DNA from: Nonomuraea angiospora
Lineage (GTDB): Bacteria > Actinomycetota > Actinomycetes > Streptosporangiales > Streptosporangiaceae
Assembly: GCF_014873145.1 (NCBI RefSeq)
Contig: NZ_JADBEK010000001.1
Coordinates: forward strand, 682,001-746,000
Direction: 5' to 3'
Length of the DNA: 64,000 nucleotides
Each line of letters opens with the position of its first letter. Within the stretch, counting starts at the first letter, position 1. The notes beneath the pieces are model-generated. The model was given only the letters and a program-made list of their open reading frames with translations, was not told the DNA's origin and did not search any database. Of this stretch, positions 58,137 through 64,000 are shown one piece after another. The translations under genes and the position numbers were made by a program.

Positions 58137-58709
58137 TTACAGGTCGGCGACGAAGTCCAGCGCGGCGGCCCAGGCGCGCTCGGCGGCCTGCGCGTTGTAG
58201 TCGGGCAGGTCAGGGTCGGTGAACAGGTGGCCGGCGCCCGGATAGCGGAAGACCTCCACGTCGGCCCGCGCCCGGCGCATCCGGATGTACCAGGCGTTCA
58301 ACCAGTCGGCGGGCTCGTAGGTGTCGGGATCGGCCACGTGAAGCTGGACCGGCAGGTCGTCGGCCGAGACGCCATCGGCCATGTCGGAGGTGCCGTGCAT
58401 CAGCAGCAGCCCTCGAGACCGCTCGTCACCCAGGGCGAGGTTCTGCGCGATCGCCGCGCCGAGTGAGAAGCCCGCGTACACCAGGCCGTCGGCGGACAGC
58501 GGCGCGGCCGCGGTCACGGCCCGCTTCAGCAGCTCATCGCGTCCGATCTCCTCCTTGATCGCGGTCCCCTCCTCGGGCGTGTCGACGACCCGGCCGTCGT
58601 ACAGATCGGGAACGTGCACCTCGTGGCCGGCCGTCCGGAATCGGTCAGCGGCCTGGTGGACGGCGGGCCGCAGGCCGTACATCGAGTGCAAGAGGAGAAT
58701 TCGCGCCAT
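58137..58709 (-). CDS. Dienelactone-hydrolase-family protein
   Basis: A 190-residue alpha/beta hydrolase of the dienelactone hydrolase family. The nucleophile elbow is YAGFSLGAAIAQNLAL with S82 in place of the family's Cys, the acid is probably D127 (VADPDTYEP) and the His is H161 (YPGAGHLFTDPD). The start ILLLHSMYGLRPAVHQAADR replaces the usual HE.fG loop. This serine form is frequent in actinomycetes and acts as an esterase of unknown substrate. Bases 57961-58136 upstream of the stop show no gene. Confidence 0.8.
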   Translation of the reverse strand: MARILLLHSMYGLRPAVHQAADRFRTAGHEVHVPDLYDGRVVDTPEEGTAIKEEIGRDELLKRAVTAAAPLSADGLVYAGFSLGAAIAQNLALGDERSRGLLLMHGTSDMADGVSADDLPVQLHVADPDTYEPADWLNAWYIRMRRARADVEVFRYPGAGHLFTDPDLPDYNAQAAERAWAAALDFVADL

Positions 58710-58740
58710 GCGCGCAGCTTAGCCACCGCTCGGGGTCGTG

Positions 58741-59160
58741 CCGGCGCGCCGGGAGCCGATCGTCGAAGCCCACGGCATCCCGCTCGCGGCAATCACCACC
58801 GGCGGCGACCGCAACGACGTCACCCAACCGATCCCGCTGATCCAGGCCGCCCCACCGATCCGCGGTAAGCGCGGCCGGCCACTGCGCCGCCCCGAGCACC
58901 TGTACGCCGACCGCGGCCATGACCACGAGGTCTACCGGGACAAGGTCCGCCGGTTCCAGATCACCCCGCACCTCGCCCGGCGTGGCACCGGTCACGGCTC
59001 CGGCCGGGGCGTGTACCGCCGGGTCGGGGGAGGAGCGATCGCGCTGCTGCACTGGTTCCGCCGCCTGCGTATCCGCTGGGAGATCCCCGACGACATCCAC
59101 CACGCGTTCGTCACCCTTGGCTGCGCCGTCATCTGCCGGCGACGACCGCGCACCGCATGC
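58741..59160 (+). mobile_element. Remnant of an IS5-type transposase gene
   Basis: The frame reads EAHGIPLAAITTGGDRNDVT, RGKRGRPLRRPEHLYADRGH, GVYRRVGGGAIALLHWFRRL, RIRWEIPDDIHHAFVTLGCA. This is the C-terminal half of an IS5-family (DDE_Tnp_1) transposase. The second catalytic Asp (YADRGHD) is kept. The glutamate, usually in VERTFAWLHWF, is replaced (GGGAIALLHWF), and the N-terminal half with the first Asp is gone. No terminal inverted repeats were found. The protein cannot be active. Confidence 0.65.
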
Positions 59161-59161
59161 C

Positions 59162-59908
59162 TCACATCCGGGATCTCAGCACATCGACCTCACAGCCCGG
59201 CGCGAAGGGGTCGAAGCCGTGCTCGATCAGCCAGCGAACCGCCAGCAGGCTTCGCAACGACCACCACGCGTGGATCACGTCGAGGTCGATGTCGGTGCCA
59301 TAGCCGGCGATGACGTCGTCGAGGTGCTCCTCGTGTCCGAGCGTGAAGGTGGCGAGGTCGTACAGGGCATCACCCTGGCCCGCCTCGGACCAGTCGATGA
59401 TGCCGGTGACCTCGTCGCCGTCGACGAAGACGTGCGCGATCTGCAGGTCGCCGTGTGTGAACGCCGGAGTCCACGGCCGGAGCGCGGCCTCGGCGACCTG
59501 GCGGTTGCGGGTGACCAGGTCAGCGGGCAGGACACCGTTCGTCACGAGCGACTCGCACTCGTCGTCGAGTTCCGCCGCCAGCGCGACGATGCTCCGGCCG
59601 GCCCGGCGCGGCAGGCGCGGCAGGGGCGCTTCGTGCAGCTTCCGGATGGCGGCGCCCGCCGCGGCCCACGCCGCCGGTGACCCGGTCGACGGCCCGCCGA
59701 GGCGCCCAAGCGTCGTCCCCGGGAGCGCGGCGATCGCGAGCACGGGCGGCTTGCGCCACAGGACCTCCGGGGTCGGGACCGGCGCGAGGGACATCGCCTC
59801 GACCTCGACGTCGATGCGCGCCTGATCGGCGTCCACCTTCAAGAACACGTCACCGACGCGCAGAGTCGCGCGCTCGGAATGGGCGACGACGACTTTGACC
59901 TCATCCAT
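59162..59908 (-). CDS. APH-type phosphotransferase
   Basis: A 248-residue kinase-like protein of the aminoglycoside/homoserine phosphotransferase family. The nucleotide lobe has VGDVFLKVDADQARIDVEVE (Lys and Glu), the catalytic loop is AFTHGDLQIAHVFVDGD (HGD, with His in place of the usual Asn), and the metal motif is GIIDWSEAGQGDALYDLATF. It may phosphorylate an antibiotic or a small cell metabolite. The gene ends at the border of the IS5 remnant. Bases 59909-60044 upstream show nothing. Confidence 0.8.
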   Translation of the reverse strand: MDEVKVVVAHSERATLRVGDVFLKVDADQARIDVEVEAMSLAPVPTPEVLWRKPPVLAIAALPGTTLGRLGGPSTGSPAAWAAAGAAIRKLHEAPLPRLPRRAGRSIVALAAELDDECESLVTNGVLPADLVTRNRQVAEAALRPWTPAFTHGDLQIAHVFVDGDEVTGIIDWSEAGQGDALYDLATFTLGHEEHLDDVIAGYGTDIDLDVIHAWWSLRSLLAVRWLIEHGFDPFAPGCEVDVLRSRM

Positions 59909-60044
59909 GGGCGACCAGTATCCCGGGGATGATCGCCGATGTCGTCAGGTTTATCGCGTGCGATTACGCGGCTGACCGCGTCCCGCTGTTCGGCGGCCTC
60001 GTGCCCGGCACCGACCTCTGGCCAGGTCAAGCCCACCACTTGTG

Positions 60045-60435
60045 TCAGGAGTCCTGAAGCCCACGGTAACGCGCGATCCGTGGAAGTCTGCGGCGGACTT
60101 CCTGATCATCGTCGTAGTCCCACTGCTCCCCGCGGGGACCTTCCGTGACTCCCGGAATCAACGGAAACCCATCACCGACGGTGCGTGCCCGGAGAGCCTC
60201 GTGAAGGTCCTCCACGTCCCGGCCGATTTTTTATAGACGTGGTACGGCACGTATGCCAGCCCCTCGAACTCCGGATCCTCGTCGTCTGTCCAAGCCCTTG
60301 GCTGGAGCGACCGCGCGGACCCGCTGTAATGTGACGCCTCCTTCTCGAGGAGTCGAAGCACCTCTGGCACCTCGATCAGCCCGACGGTGCAGCCGCGGCT
60401 CTGAGCGATCTTCAATGCGGCGTAGTAGTCGAGGA
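60045..60435 (-). pseudogene. Decayed hypothetical gene, frameshifted and 5'-truncated
   Basis: From the junction at about 60435 the minus strand reads SVLDYYAALKIAQSRGCTVG, EVPEVLRLLEKEASHYSGSA and FEGLAYVPYHVYK. At an A6 run (T6 at 60227-60232 on the plus strand) the frame shifts; the continuation GRDVEDLHEALRARTVGDGF, GPRGEQWDYDDDQEVRRRLP and RIARYRGLQDS ends at TGA 60047-60045. Neither part is complete. An 85-residue ORF starting at TTG 60415 is the alternative but would end in the wrong frame. Family not recognised. Codon use is less G/C-rich than in the neighbours. Confidence 0.5.
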
Positions 60436-60789
60436 CTGAGGGCCGAGATGCGGCGAGTGCTCAGGCCCGGCGGCCGGCTGATCGCGTCGGTGCAGCACCC
60501 TTTCGTGGACTACCTGATTCAGGATCCGCGGCCCAACTATTTGGCGACCACCAGCTGTACCGACGAAGGGACGTTCAACGGAGAGTCCTTCCCGATGACC
60601 TTCTGGCGCAGGCCGTTGCACGCGATGACCGATGCCTTCACCACCGCCGGCTTCCGCCTCGCCGTCATCGGCGAGCCGCAGCCCGACCCGGCCGCCCGTG
60701 AGCTGTTCCCCGACGACTTCGATGACTGCGTGAACAAACTCAGTTTCCTGTGCTTCGTCGTCGAGGCACCGCCGTCAATTGCCGGCTAG
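60436..60789 (+). pseudogene. C-terminal fragment of a class I SAM methyltransferase
   Basis: The frame LRAEMRRVLRPGGRLIASVQ, HPFVDYLIQDPRPNYLATTS, FWRRPLHAMTDAFTTAGFRL, AVIGEPQPDPAARELFP matches the second half of a ubiquinone/menaquinone-methyltransferase-like (Methyltransf_11) protein: post-I motif RVLRPGGRL, then the C-terminal strands. The SAM-binding N-terminal half is absent; upstream bases belong to the opposite-strand remnant. No start codon fits. It is a non-functional fragment. Confidence 0.6.
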
Positions 60790-60821
60790 CTGTGCCATCT
60801 CATGACCTGGGTTCCTCGCTG

Positions 60822-61811
60822 TCAGGCTTGGCGGGCGTAGGAGGCGAGGCGTTGGGCGAGCGCGGTGACGAGGTTGCGCAGTTCATCGGGGCGCTCGATG
60901 ACGAACGGACGGTCGAGTGAGGCGAGTACCGGAGGCAACCAGTCGAGCCGCTCCACCCGCAACTCGACGCGCAGCCAGCGCTCGGTCGCCCGGTCCTCGC
61001 CCGCCACGGGCGCGTACTCCTCCAGGCTCGCGACGCTGGCGGGAAGGCGGGCGCGGATCTGATCGACCGTCCCGTAAATCCGCAAGGTCACTTCATGCCG
61101 GTACTCGGCCGTGGCGAACGCCGACAACACACGCTGTGCCGGACCGGGACCCGCGGGCGCTTCGAATGAGCCGGGCAGGGGCCTCGCGTCTGCGATGCGA
61201 TCGAGCCTGAAGGTTCGGTCCTCGCCGATCTGGGCGTCCTTGCCCGTGACGTACCATCGGCCGGAATGGGCGACGATCCCGTACGCGTGCAGCGTGCGTT
61301 CGCTGCGCCGCCCGTCGCGGTCGGTGTAGCGGATCGAGACCGGTCGGCGGTGGCGCACCGCATCGGCGATGGTGAGCAGGACCTCGGCGTCCGGGGTGTC
61401 GAACTCGCCGGGCTGATCCGTGAAGGCGAGAGCTTCCAGGAGTGTGTCGAGCCGGCGGGCGATGTGCTTGGGCAGCACCCGCCGGATCTTCGCCGATGCC
61501 GTCTCGCTTGCCGTGTGCTCCGTCGTCGTCAACCCTGCTCGGCGGCCGGCGACCAGGCCGAGCAGCACGGCCAGCGCCTCGTCGTCGCTGAGCATGAGCG
61601 GAGGCAAGCGGTACCCGGGGGCGAGCCGGTACCCGCCGTAGCGGCCGCGCACCGATTCCACGGGCACGTCCAGGTCGATCAGCTGGTCCACGTACCGCCG
61701 CACGGTGCGCCCTTCGACGCCGAGCCGGTCGGCGAGTTCGGCCACCGTCCGGGTGCCGCCCGACTGCAGCAGCTCCAGGAGTGTCAGCACGCGGGCGGTC
61801 GGTCGAGGCAT
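60822..61811 (-). CDS. YafY-type WYL transcriptional regulator
   Basis: A 329-residue regulator. HTH: ARVLTLLELLQSGGTRTVAE, LADRLGVEGRTVRRYVDQLI, with the wing GRYGGYRLAPGYRLPPLMLS. The WYL domain has PVSIRYTDRDGRRSERTLHA and GRWYVTGKDAQIGEDRTFRL, and the C-terminal WCX part follows. It faces a VOC-family gene at 61905 across 93 bases, the typical YafY arrangement, and is likely to regulate it. It is a separate subgroup from the WYL regulator at 5883-6911. Confidence 0.85.
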   Translation of the reverse strand: MPRPTARVLTLLELLQSGGTRTVAELADRLGVEGRTVRRYVDQLIDLDVPVESVRGRYGGYRLAPGYRLPPLMLSDDEALAVLLGLVAGRRAGLTTTEHTASETASAKIRRVLPKHIARRLDTLLEALAFTDQPGEFDTPDAEVLLTIADAVRHRRPVSIRYTDRDGRRSERTLHAYGIVAHSGRWYVTGKDAQIGEDRTFRLDRIADARPLPGSFEAPAGPGPAQRVLSAFATAEYRHEVTLRIYGTVDQIRARLPASVASLEEYAPVAGEDRATERWLRVELRVERLDWLPPVLASLDRPFVIERPDELRNLVTALAQRLASYARQA

Positions 61812-61904
61812 GTTCGCAGCCTAACGCGAATACCGGACCGATTCTGTCCACTATTTCTCCTAGTCTGCGACGTGCACGCCTCCAGCACAGCCAAGGAGAT
61901 TCCC

Positions 61905-62303
61905 ATGAACTTCGTCTCGATCCGCATCATCACCAGCGACGTAGCGCGCCTCGTCGAGTTCTACGAGCGAGCCACAGGGGCGCGGGCGACGTGGGCCACC
62001 GAGGACTTCGCCGAACTCAAGACCTCGGGCGCCACCCTCGCGATCGCCGGCACCCGCACCGTCCCGCTGTTCGCCCCGGGCTCTGCCCGCCCGGCGGACA
62101 ACCACAGCGTGATCATCGAGTTCCTCGTCGACGACGTGGACCGCGTTCACCAGAACCTGACCGGCTTCGTCACCGGCTTCGTCACCGAGCCCACCACGAT
62201 GCCCTGGGGTAACCGGTCGCTGCTGTTCCGCGACCCCGACGGCAACCTCGTCAACTTCTTCACCCCCGTCACCCCGGCAGCCATCGAAAAGTTCGCACGT
62301 TGA
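61905..62303 (+). CDS. VOC-family protein
   Basis: A 132-residue single-module VOC protein. SIRIITSDVARLVEFYERAT is the first strand-helix unit, DNHSVIIEFLVDDVDRVHQN and RSLLFRDPDGNLVNFFTPVT the second (RDPDGN.V is a family hallmark). Such proteins dimerise to form a metal-binding cleft and act as dioxygenases, glyoxalase-like or resistance proteins. AAGGAG seven bases before ATG 61905 sets the start. It is probably the target of the divergent YafY regulator. Confidence 0.8.
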   Translation: MNFVSIRIITSDVARLVEFYERATGARATWATEDFAELKTSGATLAIAGTRTVPLFAPGSARPADNHSVIIEFLVDDVDRVHQNLTGFVTGFVTEPTTMPWGNRSLLFRDPDGNLVNFFTPVTPAAIEKFAR

Positions 62304-62352
62304 CGCCACGCACAGCCGCTCACGCGGGAGCGCTGAGATCCTCGGGCTCCCG

Positions 62353-62526
62353 ATGAACGCGTCCGCCAAGTCCAGGAGCGTCAACAGCAAGGGGCACCGG
62401 AACGCACCGCTGACCCCGGAGGGACGTCTGCGGTTGTGCCTGCGGATCGACGCCGGCCGGCCGGGGAGCCGGTGCCTGGAGCAGGCCGGTACGGAGCCCG
62501 TACGGCGGTCTATCTGCGGCTTTTAA
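62353..62526 (+). mobile_element. N-terminal fragment of an IS481-type transposase
   Basis: A 57-residue frame from ATG 62353: GHRNAPLTPEGRLRLCLRID, AGRPGSRCLEQAGTEPVRRS. HRNAPLTPEGRLRL with a following AGRP is the start of IS481-family transposases (HTH part). It breaks off after the first helix pair; no DDE domain follows. No inverted repeat ends were found. Its stop lies in the palindrome at 62521-62541. Confidence 0.55.
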
Positions 62527-62578
62527 ACGATCTGTTTAAAACAGTAAGTTGACAATAGATCGAGTGCTGCGGCATCGT
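62521..62578 (+). promoter_or_regulatory. Palindrome and candidate leaderless promoter for the small HTH protein
   Basis: TTTTAAAC (62521-62528) and GTTTAAAA (62534-62541) form a perfect 8-bp dyad. TTGACA follows at 62549-62554 and, after 18 bases, CATCGT at 62573-62578. Transcription would begin at about 62585, the A of the gene's ATG, so a leaderless message is likely. The dyad just upstream of the -35 would be an operator. Confidence 0.5.
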
Positions 62579-62584
62579 GAGCCC

Positions 62585-63022
62585 ATGCCTACAGATGCCG
62601 ATCAGCACCTCGATCCCTTCACTCCTCCGCATCCCGAGCAGGCACGCGCGCAACGCGTGCACGCGTCCCTGTTCCGGATCGCCGAGCGGCACGCGGTCAC
62701 TGATGAGCAGCGCGGCCGGCAGACGCATGCGTCGGCCATCGGTCCGCACGAAGCCGTCAGGCTCGTGGCGTTCCTGCTCAGCGGAGCCGCACGGCTCGAT
62801 GACGGGGAGCCGGAGGTCGATCACGCCGACATCACCGCGGCGTTGAGTCTCCTCCCGCTGGTGCGCGGGGAGCTGGACGCGCTGGAGGCGGGCCTGCTGG
62901 AGATGGCGCGGGGGCGCGGCATGACCTGGCAGGAGATCGCGTTCGGGCTCGGGCTCGGCACCGCGCAGGCCGCCAGGCAACGCCACGAACGCCTCGCGGA
63001 CCGTGTCGAAGGACTGGAGTAG
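62585..63022 (+). CDS. Small protein with C-terminal helix-turn-helix
   Basis: A 145-residue protein. The N-terminal part is polar (PTDADQHLDPFTPPHPEQAR). The middle is helical (PHEAVRLVAFLLSGAARLDD, HADITAALSLLPLVRGELDA). The end MTWQEIAFGLGLGTAQAARQ, RHERLADRVEGLE resembles the sigma-factor region-4-like helix-turn-helix of small actinobacterial DNA-binding proteins (W-x-EIA...GL). It may be a regulator of its own promoter. ATG 62585 is favoured because the predicted transcription start coincides with it; in-frame starts upstream (62549) overlap the -35. Confidence 0.6.
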   Translation: MPTDADQHLDPFTPPHPEQARAQRVHASLFRIAERHAVTDEQRGRQTHASAIGPHEAVRLVAFLLSGAARLDDGEPEVDHADITAALSLLPLVRGELDALEAGLLEMARGRGMTWQEIAFGLGLGTAQAARQRHERLADRVEGLE

Positions 63023-63467
63023 CGCGGGCCTCCAGCCTCGTCATTCCTACTCGCCGGGGCCGAGGGCGGCCGGATTCGGGCCCGCGGAATGGGGCGAGCA
63101 GGTCCATCCGGTCGAGTGCGGGGCCACTGAGGAGGGTCTCGGCCTCATCGGCAAGACGGTCGCGCGGCACGAGGCGGTGCGCCGGGCGGTCCTGCCGCGG
63201 ATGGCCGGGTCGCTCATGCGCGGCCAGGTCGCCGCCGCTCTGGTCGATGCGGCGCAGCGGGCACGGCGGTGCCGGTAGGGAGCCTTGTCGCGGCGCGTAG
63301 CGTCGACGCGCGGGTCAAGCCGGGCCGGTGGCCGCGCTGGGTTCGGGAAGGTCGCCGGCGTCGGTGGCTGTATCGCCGGCGGGTCCGCGGACAGGACGGC
63401 ACGCGGCGCGGTCGTCTCGAGGGTCATCGTCGTTGCGAGGGCGAGGGCGAGGGTCCTGGATGGGCCC
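63023..63467. other. 445-base gap without a supported gene
   Basis: One plus-strand stretch (63090-63278) reads GLIGKTVARHEAVRRAVLPR and MAGSLMRGQVAAALVDAAQR, helical and plausible as the end of a protein, but it has no good start and no family likeness. It may be a remnant. The part from 63279 on shows only high G/C DNA, with a short GCGAGG/GCGAGGGCGAGG direct repeat at 63435-63452. Confidence 0.3.
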
Positions 63468-64000
63468 TCATACGGCCGGATCCGACCGGCGGGCGACGTA
63501 CAGGATCCGGTCGTGGTCGTCCTCGTCAGCCGGGTCCCGTGCCGGCGACGTCCCCACCAGCCCATGGGCGGCCACGACGCGCAGCCCGGCCTGCTCGGCC
63601 ACCTCCCGCACCGTCCGCTCCGAGTGGTGCCGTTGCACGTGGCGCATCGACAGCCGCTCCCACCCCACGCCGTTCCGCTCGAACAGGTCGAACTGCGTGA
63701 TCACGACCGCGTTGGCCTCGATCCGCGGGGACTCCGCGAACCAGGCCACGTACCGGTCGCCCCGGTCGGCGACCGTGGGGACGCCGAACATGCGGCGGTA
63801 GTAGCCGATGGTGTTCAGGTCGAAGACCAGCACCCCGTCCTCGGTGAGCTGGTGGCGCGCGGCCGTCAGCGCCTGTCGCAGCTGGTCGGTGTCGGTCAGG
63901 TACGTCATCGGCACGTCCACGCACGCGACCACGTCGAAGCCGGTCAATCCGGGCGGGGGCTCCTGCAGCCGTCCCACCAGGAACCGGATCTCCTCGGCCC
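63468..64000 (-). CDS. Class I SAM methyltransferase (5' end outside window)
   Basis: The minus-strand frame runs from the window edge to TGA at 63470-63468 and encodes about 176 residues. DVVACVDVPMTYLTDTDQLR and LTEDGVLVFDLNTIGYYRRM match motifs II-III of small SAM-dependent methyltransferases (VVACVDVPMTYL; GVLVFDLNT), and QAGLRVVAAHGLVG the C-terminal strand. The glycine-rich SAM loop must lie beyond the window. GTG 63977 is in frame but would lose the front half of the fold, so the gene is truncated by the window, not short. Confidence 0.75.
   Translation of the reverse strand, partial: AEEIRFLVGRLQEPPPGLTGFDVVACVDVPMTYLTDTDQLRQALTAARHQLTEDGVLVFDLNTIGYYRRMFGVPTVADRGDRYVAWFAESPRIEANAVVITQFDLFERNGVGWERLSMRHVQRHHSERTVREVAEQAGLRVVAAHGLVGTSPARDPADEDDHDRILYVARRSDPAV

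Overview
The window is very GC-rich DNA with strong G/C third-position bias, GTG and ATG starts, many divergent regulator/enzyme pairs and several families typical of filamentous actinomycetes (MmyB-type XRE regulators, WYL regulators, DUF488, DUF4097, TIGR03086/DinB proteins). I read it as chromosomal accessory DNA from a Streptosporangiaceae-like actinomycete (Nonomuraea/Actinomadura type); the genus is a guess. No rRNA, tRNA, CRISPR array or intact mobile element was recognised.

Layout. Bases 1-14 kb hold small enzyme and regulator units: the end of an MmyB regulator, gene debris, a secreted ExeM-type nuclease, a SnoaL/F420-oxidoreductase-like pair, a double VOC protein, a WYL regulator facing a RidA gene, DUF488, DUF4097, a kinase-like protein without its catalytic loop, an isochorismatase-like hydrolase, and an FAD monooxygenase facing an XRE-TPR regulator across repeated TTGCCA operators. 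Bases 14.3-30.9 kb are the centre of interest: a giant TcA-type ABC-toxin subunit of about 4,450 residues (minus strand) carrying about 32 hemopexin-like repeats, divergent from a 980-residue orphan protein in which I see the layout of a fold-type-I PLP enzyme. No TcB or TcC gene is present. Bases 31-43 kb hold a HAD phosphatase, an AAA+ ATPase coupled to a membrane protein, a glycosyltransferase, a DHA2 transporter, a MarR-linked operon, an MmyB/SDR pair, and a junction where a TetR gene and a SnoaL gene have both lost their 5' ends.

Bases 43.2-55.4 kb are a coherent catabolic locus: a FadR/GntR regulator with GTTATAAC operators, then in one direction a solute-binding lipoprotein (frameshifted), a two-domain permease, an ABC ATPase, a beta-decarboxylating dehydrogenase, an Asp/Glu-racemase-like protein, an OtnK-type 3-oxo-tetronate kinase, an OtnC-type decarboxylase, an LDH2-type dehydrogenase, a half ABM domain and an aconitase. 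Most junctions overlap by 4-14 bases. The logic is uptake of a hydroxy or sugar acid, its epimerisation or oxidation, phosphorylation and decarboxylation to a triose phosphate; the aconitase plus isopropylmalate-dehydrogenase-like pair hints at a tricarboxylic-acid branch.

Bases 55.3-64 kb hold a TetR/SDR pair with a long interrupted palindrome between them, a short UvrC-like GIY-YIG protein, a dienelactone-hydrolase-like protein, an APH-type kinase, a YafY/VOC pair, a small HTH protein with a likely leaderless promoter, and many remnants (IS5-type and IS481-type transposase pieces, a chimeric junction of two decayed genes). The amount of broken genes marks both ends of the window as recombination-prone.
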